Assembly (NCBI GenBank): GCA_963849635.1
Contig: CAWKIA010000028.1
Span: forward strand, 141,952-205,951
Origin: CAVRUD01 sp963849635
Lineage (GTDB): Bacteria > Chloroflexota > Chloroflexia > Thermomicrobiales > UBA6265
Length of the DNA stretch: 64,000 nt
Direction: 5' to 3'
The notes below the pieces were generated by a model. That model had not been told where the DNA came from. It did not search any database and was given only the letters and a program-made list of their open reading frames with translations. Positions 49,631 to 59,347 of this stretch are shown here, one piece after another; within the stretch, counting starts at the first letter, position 1; each line of letters opens with the position of its first letter. The position numbers and the translations under genes were made by a program.

Positions 49631-50263
49631 GTGGACCCACGTTCCTTTGACGCCCTGACCCGTACTTTCGCTGCGCCGAAAACCCGGCGCGGCCTCCTCG
49701 GCGCGATCGCCGCCATTGGTGCCGGCCTCTTCGGCGTCAAGGCGGCCGACGCTCAGGTCACCCAGGCACAGTGCGGCAACGTGGTCTGCTACAACCGCAC
49801 CACCCAGACCCAGACCGTCGCCTGCGGCCCGGGTTGCGTCTGTTGCGTCTATAGCAACGGCAACTCCCGCTGCCAACCACCGGGGAGCTGCACCGGGACC
49901 GTCGTCTCGCCTACAACGACGCCCGCGCCAACCACCACGACGACCGCTGCCCCCACAACGACCACGCCCGCGCCAACCACCACGACGACCTCCCCCCAGA
50001 CGACCGCTGCCCCCACAACGACCACGGCGGCGCCAACCACCACGACGACCCAAGCTCCCACGACGACTACCACCACCACGGCGCCGCCCTTCCCCTCGTT
50101 TATCGTCTGCCGCTGCGAGGGCGGCAGCGCTTACGAGTTTTGTCAGTCAATCGCGTGCACCGACGCGAACGTCATCTCGGTCTGCACCGCCCTTTGCGAC
50201 GCTCAGGGCGGCCAGTACGAGGGCGACGGGTTTTGCCGAGGCACCGACGTCTGCGGCGACTAG
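49631..50263 (+). CDS. Cys-rich secreted protein 2 with Thr-rich linker
   Basis: 210 residues from the GTG at 49631. The leader (SFDALTRTFAAPKTRRGLLG) and the first Cys domain (AQCGNVVCYNRTTQTQTVAC then GCVCCVYSNGNSRC) are shared with protein 3, not protein 1. A linker of about 65 residues, almost only Thr, Pro and Ala, leads to a short Cys domain (FIVCRCEGGSAYEFC ... GFCRGTDVCGD). Long antisense frames opposite the repeats are artefacts of the ACC/ACG bias. Probable exported or surface protein. Confidence 0.75.
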   Translation: MDPRSFDALTRTFAAPKTRRGLLGAIAAIGAGLFGVKAADAQVTQAQCGNVVCYNRTTQTQTVACGPGCVCCVYSNGNSRCQPPGSCTGTVVSPTTTPAPTTTTTAAPTTTTPAPTTTTTSPQTTAAPTTTTAAPTTTTTQAPTTTTTTTAPPFPSFIVCRCEGGSAYEFCQSIACTDANVISVCTALCDAQGGQYEGDGFCRGTDVCGD

Positions 50264-51548
50264 CCTGGGCTCCTGCCCAAGCGAGCGTTCCCCATCATCC
50301 CGCAAGGAACCGAACGACCGAGAAGCCCCGTCCCGCAGCGCGGGACGGGGCTTCTCGTCGATCCTCAAACGTCGGTGCGTGCCCGAACACCACACGGCCG
50401 GTCGGACTTCGATGCACTAGAACATGTGTACGATAATAGGCCTGTGAGTCGTCGTCTTCACGGAGCGTAGGAATGCATGTTTCCCCGTCCGACCGATCGA
50501 TACCGACCAATCCCGAAACAGCGTGCGATACACCGACTCGGACCGCGAGGCCGCCTACCTGTCACCGCGCCTCGGTCTCCGCCATTACCTGAAATGCAGT
50601 AGCGCCGGCCGCATGATCGCGGCCGGCGCTGTGCATGGACACCCACCGTGTCGTTACTACTGGTCGAGTTCGGCTTCCTCGGCGTCGCGGTCGCTGTTTG
50701 GATCGTCAGCCGATATCTGGGACCCGTGGTGTTGCGCTCGATCGTGCGCTCACGGCACCCTGCCCCCCATACGACCCGCAGCAGCGATACCTGCTGCCCG
50801 GCGTTCTTCGGTGTACAGCGCACCCCGGACGATTGCTGGCAGACCTTTAGCCGCGACAGCCGCTTCCCGGAGCAAGGGAGGGCTCCTGCGCAGGAGTTCC
50901 CGCCCCGCCTCCCCGTAGCCCTTCACCGTCCCGTGTTCCGGGCTAAATTCCTTCCTGCCCCATCCCCCTCCAGCTTTTCGCACCGCATCGCCGCGCTTCC
51001 GGCACGGTGACGCCTCGACGGCGGGGCCGATACAGCCCAGACCTACCCCATCCCTCCCGCTCTCTTTCTGCACCTGGAGGGGCAGGGGGAGGTCGGCGAT
51101 ATGCCGACGACCTGATTCCATCGTCACGGGCAGATATCCCACATACACAGCAATACCCCGGTGGGGATGTGATTGGATATTTTGGTGTCGGATCTGTAGT
51201 GATGTGGCAGGCCGTCGCTCCCCTCGCACTCTTTTCGAAACCCAGATTCGGGACGGTCGCTGGGACCAGAGCGTCCTGATCGTGGACCCGGGGCGCCGGT
51301 TGACCCGGCCCGCCTGGTGCCCGAGCAGGGGGCCGCCCGCGCGGCGGAGGGGAACCGGAGAACATCCCCGGGTCCCCGGGTCCGGGCCGTGCGGCGCCGA
51401 CCCTGGGCCCGGCCACGATTAAGTACCGCCCTCACCGCGGATACGGTACTTGTACGGATTCCGCGCGGCCTCGAGTGCCTTATGTTGAGAGTGCCCCACT
51501 CCGGGGCACCGGCCCGGCCGGGCACGCCGCCACGAAGGGGCAATGCGC
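50264..51548. other. 1.3-kb gap with hairpin and weak frames
   Basis: Besides the terminator, there is a 12-base-arm hairpin at 50601-50630 (AGCGCCGGCCGC, ATGATC loop). A GTG-started frame at 50648 encodes a hydrophobic N-terminus (VSLLLVEFGFLGVAVAVWIV then SRYLGPVVLR) and then degenerates; it may be a small membrane-protein remnant. Just before the hairpin, 50523-50560 reads RYTDSDREAAYLS, similar to the small frame at 54064. Nothing else looks like a gene. Confidence 0.45.
50320..50356 (+). terminator. strong hairpin terminator after Cys-rich gene 2
   Basis: Perfect 17-base arms (core GCCCCGTCCCGC) with an AGC loop, 57 bp after the stop. Confidence 0.85.
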
Positions 51549-52427
51549 ATGGACCCGTCTCGGTTCGATTCACTGACTCGGTCGCTCGCATCCGCCAAGA
51601 CCCGGCGCGGGTTCATCGGGTCGCTCGCCGCCCTCGGGGCCGGGCTCCTCGGTGCTCGCGCAACTGACGCCCAGGTGACCCAGGCGCAGTGCGGCAACGT
51701 CGTCTGCTACAACCGGGTTACCCAGACCGTCGACGTCGCCTGCGCCTCCGGATGCGTCTGTTGCGTCTATGGCAACGGTAACTCCCGCTGCACTCCGCCG
51801 GGCACTTGCACCGGCACCGTTACGTCGCCCACGACAACCACGTCCGCTCCCACGACGACAACGGCCGCGCCGACGACCACCACCGTCGCACCAACGACAA
51901 CTACTCAAGCGCCGACGACCACCCAGGCGCCGACGACCACGACCACGCAGGCCCCCGCGACCACTACGACGCAAGCCCCGACGACCACAACCACCTCGAC
52001 CCAGGCGCCGACGACGACCACTCAGGCACCGACGACCACGACCACCACCACGACAGTTCAGCCGACCACCACGACCACAACGACGACCGTCGCGCCCACG
52101 ACAACGACCACGGCGCCCACAACGACCACGACCACCACACCTCATCCCCTCCAAGGCACGTGCCCGACCGGAGAGAATTCATGCGACGGGACGGGGATCG
52201 TATTCTGCAACGACGGAAGCCTACTCGGGTGCGTCTGCATGCAAACGTTTAGCGGCGCGACATTCTGCGGCGATCTTGGCGACCGCATATGCAGTGACAC
52301 CTGCCAGTCCGCCGCCGACTGTGCCGACCTGGGACCCGGGGCCGAGTGTGTTGTCACTGCTCCTAGCTGTACGACGTGTCCGTCCCGCGCCTGCGCGCTG
52401 CCGTGCGCCAACCAGCCACCTGTGTAA
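51549..52427 (+). CDS. Cys-rich secreted protein 3 with long Thr-rich linker
   Basis: 292 residues from the ATG at 51549 (AAGGGG about 8 bases upstream; an ATG at 51543 is too close). Leader SRFDSLTRSLASAKTRRGFI, then the same first Cys domain as protein 2 (AQCGNVVCYNRVTQTVDVAC). The Thr/Pro/Ala linker is about 115 residues. The C-terminal Cys domain (GTCPTGENSCDGTGIVFCND ... CALPCANQPPV) differs from those of proteins 1 and 2 but matches the remnant at 53388-53669. This points to modular exchange of C-terminal domains. Confidence 0.77.
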   Translation: MDPSRFDSLTRSLASAKTRRGFIGSLAALGAGLLGARATDAQVTQAQCGNVVCYNRVTQTVDVACASGCVCCVYGNGNSRCTPPGTCTGTVTSPTTTTSAPTTTTAAPTTTTVAPTTTTQAPTTTQAPTTTTTQAPATTTTQAPTTTTTSTQAPTTTTQAPTTTTTTTTVQPTTTTTTTTVAPTTTTTAPTTTTTTTPHPLQGTCPTGENSCDGTGIVFCNDGSLLGCVCMQTFSGATFCGDLGDRICSDTCQSAADCADLGPGAECVVTAPSCTTCPSRACALPCANQPPV

Positions 52428-52498
52428 GAGCGGCCGCCGCAGTCAGACCCGCGGCGCGACAATCGGGCGGGTCGGCCGCCAACATGCATTCTGGAGTA

Positions 52499-52524
52499 GA
52501 GGGGGCGCCGATTGGCGCCCCCTC
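52499..52524 (+). terminator. hairpin terminator after Cys-rich gene 3
   Basis: Perfect 11-base arms (GAGGGGGCGCC) around a GATT loop, about 70 bp after the stop. Confidence 0.8.
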
Positions 52525-52684
52525 CGCGCGTCCGCGATACGCCTCCCCGTCTCCACTCGGGGTGTGGCTCAAGCTGAGCCGTCTGGGGCGGAGGCCGAAG
52601 GACGATCCGTACCCCTGGGATACAACACGGGCCGGGGTGTGATCCCCGGCCTTCCGATTTCGCGTCGTCGGTCCCGAGGTGCCG

Positions 52685-53302
52685 CTACGGCGCTATCAGG
52701 CCGGCGCACTGGCCGGTCGCGACGCCGCCGACGGTGTTAGAGACGCCGAGCGGATTGACGTTGTTGCCCGAGCAGTCCAGGTCGACCTCAATGGCGTTCT
52801 CCAGGACGACGATGACTGCCCCAACCTTAACACGTTGTCCCGCACGACGAGGCTGCCGCGCACGGAGTTCCGCTCCACCCCGATACCGGTTCCCGTAACG
52901 AGGGTCCCGATCACGACGAGGTCTCCCCGCACCTCGGAATCGTGGATGATAATGGCAGAGATGGGCGTGCCGCCGGCGACCGTCACGCCGCCGCGAACCA
53001 CCCCGCCGTCAATGACGAAGTAAAGCGGTGCCGTCGCGGTGAGCGAGCCGCGGATCTCGGTCCCGTTGATAGCCTGGAAGTTCGCCCCGTGCTCGACGGT
53101 GATCCCGCCCCGGAACCGTCACGCCGCTAAGGATGCAGGTATCCGGCGCCTTCACCACGACGCTGTCCTTGATGGTGCCGCCATTGATCGTGGTGGCGCA
53201 GGGCGTGGCCGCCGCCATCCCCGTCCGCGTCCCCAGCGCCATCCCGGCCGCCAGCAGCGGCACCACCAGCAGCAGCCGAACGACGGTGGGTCGGATGCCC
53301 AT
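52685..53302 (-). CDS. secreted beta-helix-like protein, two frameshifts
   Basis: About 205 residues from the ATG at 53302 with AAGGAG upstream. Signal peptide VVRLLLVVPLLAAGMALG and cleavage near AAATPCATT. The mature part repeats short Gly/Val strands (INGGTIKDSVVVKAPDTCIL, GGVTVAGGTPISAIIIHDSE, VRGDLVVIGTLVTGTGIGVE) like a right-handed parallel beta-helix. An extra G near 53105 and a shift near 52818 must be corrected; the end then reads VDLDCSGNNVNPLGVSNTVG to a TAG at 52685. Probably exported; ligand unknown. Confidence 0.65.
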
Positions 53303-53387
53303 GGGTGGCATCTCCTTGGTGGGTCGGCCGCCCAGCACCGGGCGGCCCCCCAGCCTACGGCGCGTACGCGGTCCAGGCTATTTGTAG

Positions 53388-53669
53388 ACGACCACCACCA
53401 CGCCCAACCCGCAGCAGGGGACATGCGCGACGGGCGCGGAATCGTGCGGGACAGACACAGGTCCGGAACCCTGCAACGGGGAGAGGTGCTTCTGCGACCA
53501 GACGACCACCGGCGCGACCGTTTGCCATGGATTTGGGGAGTGCCGCGGGTGCGCGGTCGACTCCGACTGCGACTCCTTTACGGGCCCGGGGTCGTTCTGC
53601 ATCCAAGCGAGCTTCTGTTGCGTCCCCAATGGCACCGTCTGCGCCGGCCCCTGCCCGTCGTCCGCGTAG
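53388..53669 (+). pseudogene. 3' remnant of a Cys-rich secreted paralogue
   Basis: 93 codons starting abruptly in a Thr-rich linker (TTTTTPNPQQGTCATGAESC) directly after a stop codon, continuing CNGERCFCDQTTTGATVCHG, then CAVDSDCDSF and ending at TAG. Leader and first domain are missing. Closest in layout to the C-terminal domain of Cys-rich protein 3. Confidence 0.65.
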
Positions 53670-53766
53670 CGGCAGGGATCGCGCCCTGTCACGCACCGCG
53701 ATCACCCAAGCCCCCCGATGCGTTCCAGCCAGGCGGGCTGGGTCGGCGGCGTGCCCGATTCCGACC

Positions 53767-53907
53767 GGCGGGGGTGAACGTGGATGCATCAATGAAGTTA
53801 GGGTTATCGGGGCGTGCCAAACCGATGGCGAGTGCCCCCAGGGGCAGCACTGCCAGTTCACCCAGTGCGGCAGCACCCGCTGCGTGCCGCGCTGCGCCAC
53901 CGCGTAG
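53767..53907 (+). pseudogene. second Cys-rich 3' remnant
   Basis: About 46 codons: GGERGCINEVRVIGACQTDG, then ECPQGQHCQFTQCGSTRCVP and a TAG. Same cysteine spacing style as the ends of proteins 1 and 3. No start or leader; it may be the tail of the preceding remnant after a frameshift or of a further copy. Confidence 0.5.
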
Positions 53908-54063
53908 CGGGATCGAGACGTCCGAGCACCGGGTGGCCGGGCCGGGGACTCCTCCCCGGTCTGGCGACGGCCGCCCACACCACCACCGCCTCCAACCCCT
54001 CCACGATCCCGACCCGGCCGACTGCACGCTGGGGGGATGGTGGAATCGTCCCTGACATTTCAG

Positions 54064-54207
54064 ATGCGGGATGAAGGAGCCACAAAACGGGATAGCTACG
54101 CCGAGGGCGACCGCGAGGAGGCGTACCTCGTCTGGCTGAACATGCCGGTGCGGTCGTTTAGCAAGGTCGAGGAATGTCTCTCAAAGGTGTACCCAGAACG
54201 AAGGTAA
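54064..54207 (+). CDS. small frame with HTH-like start, probably a remnant
   Basis: 47 residues: SYAEGDREEAYLVWLNMPVR then SFSKVEECLSKVYPERR. The DREEAYLVWL block resembles the first helix of homeodomain-like or terminase/transposase HTH proteins and recurs in broken form near 50523 (DSDREAAYLS). No ribosome site is obvious. The rest of the 53908-54378 gap shows nothing beyond the ppk upstream region. Confidence 0.3.
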   Translation: MRDEGATKRDSYAEGDREEAYLVWLNMPVRSFSKVEECLSKVYPERR

Positions 54208-54378
54208 ACTCCTGGAAACAGCCGATTTTCGGTCCTGTCTGTATCTCTGCGTTAAAGTGTGGCGTTGTGCGCGTACTCGTCGTATCGTCCTCGTTGTCCG
54301 GGCACGTCACCGACGACACCTTCCGATTCCTGGTATAAGCGACTTTGCCGCGCACGCGGGTCTTTGGAGGCGATCGGA

Positions 54379-56698
54379 ATGGCGACGAAGAAGCGTCGGG
54401 TGGATCGTACCGAATTGGACGGGAAGGGGGCGGTCGCAGAGATCGACGGCGCCGCTGCCGACGCAAATGGTCGGGTCGATGCCAAGATCGTTGTTGTACG
54501 GCCAGAACGGCGGGCGGCGAAGCCCAAGGAGCAGACGCAAGCGGCGTTTGTGCTGCCGCCGCTCGATCCAGACCTCTACATCAACCGGGAGCTGAGCTGG
54601 CTGGAATTTAATCGGCGGGTGCTCGACCGGGCGCGTGACTCCGATACTCCCTTGCTTGAGCGGGCGAAGTTCGCCTCGATCTTTTGCTCGAACCTGGACG
54701 AGTTCTTCATGATCCGTGTCGCCGGATTGGAGCGTAAGCTCAATCTCGGCATCAGCGATCCCGGCTTCGACGGCCGCACGCCGTCCGCCGTTTTTGCCCT
54801 GGTGAAGCGGACCGTTCAGGAACTGCTGGATCACCACGCCGCCCTCGTTGACGATGACCTGCTCCCGGCCCTGGCGGGCGCCGGTATCCACATCCTGCCC
54901 CACGACGAACTGTCTCCAGCCGATCGCGAGGCGCTCTCGACCGTCTTCGAACAGGAGATTTTTCCAGTCCTGACGCCGCAGGCGATCGATCGTGGGCGCC
55001 CGTTCCCCCATGTTTCCGGCAGAAGCCTCAACCTGATTGTCGTCCTGCGGAGCCAGTCGGCCGGGTTCCGGTTCGCTCGGGTCAAGATTCCGGCGACATT
55101 GCCTCGGTTCGTGCGGGTGCCAGAACGGGGGGGAGCGGGCGAGCGGGGGCTAGGTGGAGCGCCAGCCACTTCCGTTCGGTTCACCTGGCTGGAGCAACTT
55201 GTCTCCGCCCATCTCCCCCGGCTCTTCCCTGGAAACGAGATCGTGGCGGCGTACCCGTTCCATGTGACCCGGGACGCCGATATCGAACTGGACGACGAGG
55301 ACGACGACGAGAGCGCGCTCGATCTCCTCTCGACCATGAGCGCATCTCTCACGCAGCGTCAGTTCGGACCGGTGGTCCGGCTGATGGTCAACGGAACCGT
55401 TCCCGCCGAAGTCCGGGATTGGTTGGTCGAGCACCTGGGGACCTCTGAGCGCGATCTGTACGTCGTGGCCTCGCCGGTCGGGCTAGAAGACCTGATGGAG
55501 CTCATGCGTCTCGACCGGCCGGATCTCAAGGATCCGCCCTACACGCCCAAGCCGCTCTTTCCGCCGGCTGGGCCCGTCCGGGGTGAGGTCAACCTGGGGC
55601 CGGATGCCGCACTCGACTCGGATGACGTCGATATCTTCGCCAGGCTGCGCGAAGGCGACATCCTGGTCCACCATCCCTACCAATCGTTCTCGGCGGTGAC
55701 CGACTTCATCCAGGCCGCCTCGGTCGACCAGGATGTGGTCGCGATCAAGCAGACGCTCTATCGCCTGGGTAAGGACTCGCCGCTGCCCGCCGCGTTGATG
55801 CAGGCCCGCGACGACGACACCCAGATCGCGGTGTTGGTGGAGGTGAAGGCCCGGTTCGACGAGGAGAACAACATCACCTGGGCCAAGCAGTTGGAGCGGT
55901 ACGGCGTGCACGTCGCATACGGTCTGACCGGGCCTTAAGACCCATTGCAAGGCCACCCTGGTGGTGCGACGGGAGCGGGATCGCCTGCGCCGCTACGTCC
56001 ATCTGGCGACTGGGAACTACAACGCTTCCACGGCCAGGCTCTACGAAGACTTCGGCCTCTTCTCCGCCCGGGATGACCTCGGCAACGACGTCTCCGAGCT
56101 GTTCAACGTCCTCACCGGTTTCGCCCATCAGGACCGCTACCGCAAGATCTGGGTCGCTCCCAATGGCCTGCGCCAGGAAGTTATCGACGCGATCAAGACG
56201 GAAGTGATGACCCACCGGCGGACGGGCTCCGGCCACCTCATCTTCAAGATGAACTCGTTGCAGGATCCTGAGCTCATCCGGGCCCTCTACGCGGCCGCCC
56301 GTGAGGGAGTCAAGATCGAACTGATCGTACGTGGGATCTGCTGCCTGCGGCCGGGTGTTCCCGGGTGGAGCGAGACAGTCAGGGTGGTCTCGATCGTCGG
56401 GCGCTTCCTGGAGCACAGCCGGATTTTCTGGTTCTCCGGCGCCGGGGAAGACCCGGCCCGGCTCTATATGGGCAGTGCCGACATGATGCAGCGGAATCTC
56501 GACCGTCGGGTCGAGGTGGTCTTCCCGATCGAAGATCCCGCCTTACAGGCTCGCGTGCGCGACGAGATCCTCGACGCCTATCTGCGTGATACGGTCAACG
56601 CCCGCCAGCTCCACGTGGACGGGACCTGGCGGCCGGTTCCTACAGCCGAAGGTGCGGAGCCATTCGACGTGCAGGGCTGGCTCATGAACAAGTACTAG
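54379..56698 (+). CDS. ppk1: polyphosphate kinase 1, single-base frameshift
   Basis: About 773 residues from the ATG at 54379 with GGAGG 8 bases upstream. PPK1 blocks: YINRELSWLEFNRRVLDRA, FCSNLDEFFMIRVAGLERK, HPYQSFSAVTDFIQAASVDQ, DVVAIKQTLYR, then the autophosphorylated-histidine motif GLTGLKTHCK, HLATGNYNASTARLYEDFGL and RFLEHSRIFWFSGAG. The frame breaks at 55930-55932: ACC GGG CCT TAA should be ACC GGC CTT AAG, so one extra G in a run. A 50-residue basic leader is unusual. PPK1 makes polyphosphate from ATP. Confidence 0.95.
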
Positions 56699-56736
56699 CC
56701 GTCAGCCGGACCCACCTGCAATCGCGGACAACATCA

Positions 56737-56761
56737 ACCCGGCACCGCAATGGCGCCGGGT
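56737..56761. terminator. hairpin between convergent ppk1 and infA
   Basis: Ten-base arms ACCCGGCACC / GGCGCCGGGT with one mismatch and a GCAAT loop, 39 bp after ppk1 and 59 bp after infA. Confidence 0.65.
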
Positions 56762-56819
56762 CTCGTCCCTCGGGCGTTGATTTCAACTTCGGGCATCCGG
56801 TCCGCGAGCGACGTGCGCT

Positions 56820-57119
56820 CTAGCGGTGCCGGAAGGTGATGCGGCCCCGGCTGAGATCGTACGGGGAGAGTTCCACGACGACCCGATCACCGGGCAGCAC
56901 ACGAATGTAGTTCTTGCGCATCTTGCCGCCGAGGTGGCCGAGGACCGTGTGGCCGTTCTCGAGCTCGACGGTGAACATCGCGTTGGGCAGGGCATCCACC
57001 ACGCGGCCATCAACGGCGATCGCGTTGGGATCCTGGCGACGGGGACGCTCTTCCCCGGCGGGCGGTGGGGTAGCGGGACGAACGGGCCGGGCGGGGCGAC
57101 GATTCTGGGGCTTTGCCAA
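56820..57119 (-). CDS. infA: translation initiation factor IF-1 with N-terminal extension
   Basis: 99 residues if started at the TTG at 57119, which has AGGAG 7 bases upstream; a GTG at 57146 would give 108. Residues from about 33 on form the S1-like OB fold: DGRVVDALPNAMFTVELENG, HTVLGHLGGKMRKNYIRVLP, GDRVVVELSPYDLSRGRITF. The Arg/Pro-rich extension of roughly 30 residues is not part of the usual 72-residue protein. IF-1 blocks the A site of the 30S subunit during initiation. Confidence 0.93.
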   Translation of the reverse strand: MAKPQNRRPARPVRPATPPPAGEERPRRQDPNAIAVDGRVVDALPNAMFTVELENGHTVLGHLGGKMRKNYIRVLPGDRVVVELSPYDLSRGRITFRHR

Positions 57120-57378
57120 TGACACTCTCCTGGTTGCTCGCGGCACGTTGCCCGAGCGTCAGATAATTCAAATACGTAGATTCGCGAGGTGGGCGAACAA
57201 AACGTCGTGCGGGGCACGGCAACGCCCTCGCAGCGCGGACTTTACAAAGTATAGCCGATCCCGTCCGGGGGAGCACGACCAGTACCGCCAAGATCCCGAC
57301 CCAATACCACTTGCCTATCCGGGTCATCCCGGTCTAGAATAGAACATGCGTTCTTCTCTAGTGCGGTGGGAGGCACGG

Positions 57379-57699
57379 ATGGCGCTGGTAGCGATCCACA
57401 CGCGGACGAACTGCGGGATGTGGATTCTGGTCGACGAGGATGGCCGGGCATTTGGCCTGCAGCCGTGGCTGATTGAGGAGTTGCCACCCAACGTATCCCG
57501 GGCCGCTCCGCCGCCGTGGTTGGTCCGGTCCGCCTTCTGGGGCGGTAGGGCGGAGCGGATCGAGCGAGTCGACTCCTTGATCCCGGACGTGGCCGGGGCC
57601 GCGACGGCGGTGCTGCCTGATCTGGGTGGCCGGTTCAGGCTCTCGGCGCGAGAGGTTGCTGCCCTGCTCGGCCTCCTCGATGAGCGGATCGCTGCCTGA
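57379..57699 (+). CDS. hypothetical protein
   Basis: 106 residues from the ATG at 57379, five bases after GGAGG; an earlier ATG at 57346 has no site. Begins ALVAIHTRTNCGMWILVDED and ends RLSAREVAALLGLLDERIA, a possible small helix-turn-helix-like tail. Family not recognised. Divergent from infA. Confidence 0.55.
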   Translation: MALVAIHTRTNCGMWILVDEDGRAFGLQPWLIEELPPNVSRAAPPPWLVRSAFWGGRAERIERVDSLIPDVAGAATAVLPDLGGRFRLSAREVAALLGLLDERIAA

Positions 57700-57729
57700 A
57701 TGGGCACTTTAGTTCAGTGGGCTGAGCCG

Positions 57730-58221
57730 CTAATCTGTGCCAGCGGACGAGTCGAACTCCAGCGTCGTTCGCCCGACCTCATCGTGTCCTTCAGTGTATA
57801 CACCCAGGGTCATGCGACCGACTACGGCCCGCCAAAATCGTTGGGCCGGAAGGTTTCCCGAGGATTGAGACACCCGCCAACGCCCAGGAAAGCGGCGAAA
57901 CACGTCACGGGCGATGACTTCCCCGACCCCCATCCTCCTGTACTTACGCATGACAAAAAACTCGGAGACGTGGGCAACAGGTTCGTCGCTGAGGACGCGA
58001 ATTGAGACCAGGGCAAATCCCGCCAGACGGCCGTCGACTCGCACCAGAAATGGATGACGACCGGGCTCGGTCCAGTAGTGATCGAGATAGCGATAGCCGT
58101 ACAGGCCGTGTTCGCCGATCTCGCGGCCATCGAACTCGCTAATGTCGTGCCGATAGAGTTCAAGCAGATTTGCCAGTACCGGCCTGTCCTCTATCGTCGC
58201 CGGCAACACGTTGATCATCAT
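57730..58221 (-). CDS. GNAT-family N-acetyltransferase
   Basis: 163 residues of the GCN5-related fold: VLPATIEDRPVLANLLELYR at the start, GRLAGFALVSIRV for strand 4, and the acetyl-CoA loop EFFVMRKYRRMGVGEVIARD, with R-x-x-G-V-G for the Q/RxxGxG/A motif. The following FRRFPGRWRVSQSSGNLPAQ and FWRAVV match strand 5 and the C-terminal helix. The acceptor substrate is unknown. Confidence 0.9.
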   Translation of the reverse strand: MMINVLPATIEDRPVLANLLELYRHDISEFDGREIGEHGLYGYRYLDHYWTEPGRHPFLVRVDGRLAGFALVSIRVLSDEPVAHVSEFFVMRKYRRMGVGEVIARDVFRRFPGRWRVSQSSGNLPAQRFWRAVVGRMTLGVYTEGHDEVGRTTLEFDSSAGTD

Positions 58222-58260
58222 AACGTGTGTTCCAGACGAACCATTAGCGAATGACGATAC

Positions 58261-59231
58261 TCAATCATCATCGGCCTCCCGCTCCAGGGCGTGCTTGGCG
58301 CTCAATGATTGTTGGAGGCGGAAGTAACTCAAGAATCGCATGAACGGCGTCCGCCAGGCTCTCATTCGTGACCGCGAGCGCACCAGCTGCGCGAACCTCT
58401 GGGAGTAGCGATGCGCCACTCCACCACCGGCAACCACGACTGGCCCGGCATCCGCTGGCAGCACCGTCCGAATGGCTCGAATCGTCGCGAGTAGTGCTGG
58501 TAGGCGCACATCGAGGTGCGCCGACAGGAGCACAAGCGGTGGCCTATGCAGCCGCACCGATTCGAGCAGGAAGCGAGAGGCCACGTCCGCTCCGAGAAGG
58601 TGGAGACGAATTCCCGCCTCTCGTAGGAGGCCACAGACCATACGCAAGCCCAGATCGTGGGTCTCTCCCTCTACGCAGGCCGCGACGATGTTCGGGCCGT
58701 GAGGCGTCGGGTTCGCATGCCGAGCAGAGAGCGTCGCGATCAGGTCGCGGGCAAGCTCAGACAGCTCCTTCTCCTGCGCAACCAGGATGTCGCCACGCTC
58801 CCAACGCCTGCCCACTTCGTTCAGGACGGGACGCAAGATTGTATCGAACGCTTGACCGAGGGACATTCCGAGATCGTCGACCTCAATCACAACCTGTCGC
58901 GCTCCGGCCAGATCCCCAGCAGTTGCCAGGCCCAAAAACGAGTCAACGATATCAGAGGACGAGAGAAGACGATCGAATTGCGCAAGACGCAGACGAATTG
59001 CTTCCAGCGAAAGTCGTTCGGTCTGCCACGCTTTGATCCGGAGGAGGCGTTCGACATCGGCGGAGCTGTACAGGCGGTGACCACCCTTGGTCCTCGTTGC
59101 TCGCAGGAGCCCTTCCCGTTCGAGGAACCGCAGGCTGGAATGGCTCACGTCGGGGTGGATACGCTGAAGAGCGCCACGACCTCGCCGATAGTCAAATGAT
59201 TGTCATGGGCGACGTTATCTCGCTCGGTCAT
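58261..59231 (-). CDS. MerR-type regulator with B12-binding domain (CarH/LitR-like), one frameshift
   Basis: About 323 residues. ATG at 59231 (TERDNVAHDNHLTIGEVVAL), then a one-base shift near 59170 to QRIHPDVSHSSLRFLEREGL, then the wing TKGGHRLYSSADVERLLRIK. A helical B12-cap domain follows, with WERGDILVAQEKELSELARD, then a Rossmann B12-binding domain with the lower-ligand motif EGETHDLGLRMVCGLLREAG and VVVAGGGVAHR. CarH proteins use adenosylcobalamin to sense light and leave DNA when illuminated. The usual Wx9EH motif reads Wx9EK here, so light chemistry may differ. It is divergent from the DUF4397 gene, with an operator-like palindrome between them. Confidence 0.85.
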
Positions 59232-59347
59232 TGGCGGTTCCAAGAACGTATCTTGCAAGCAGGTCTAGGGTTCTAGAACCGAGTAGCGCATCACACAAGA
59301 ACGGCCGTTGTCCTGGCTCAGCGGGTTCAAACGGTATCGCGGACTGC

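Noticed and set aside
48780..52140. Short tandem repeats that might look like a CRISPR array
   Set aside because: They are in-frame Thr/Pro codon repeats inside genes, with no regular spacers and no cas genes nearby.
48184..52154. Long antisense frames opposite the Thr-rich linkers (347 and 194 codons)
   Set aside because: They mirror ACC/ACG repeats as Gly/Arg/Val strings and have no independent motifs; sense frames have leaders, Cys domains and terminators.
57702..57776. tRNA-like sequence (D-arm-like AGTTCAGTGGGCTGAGC and T-arm-like GAGTCGAACTC)
   Set aside because: The 5' acceptor half pairs only four bases with the 3' end, the anticodon loop would have ten bases, and the T-loop lacks one base. 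It also overlaps the end of the acetyltransferase gene. At best a tRNA relic.
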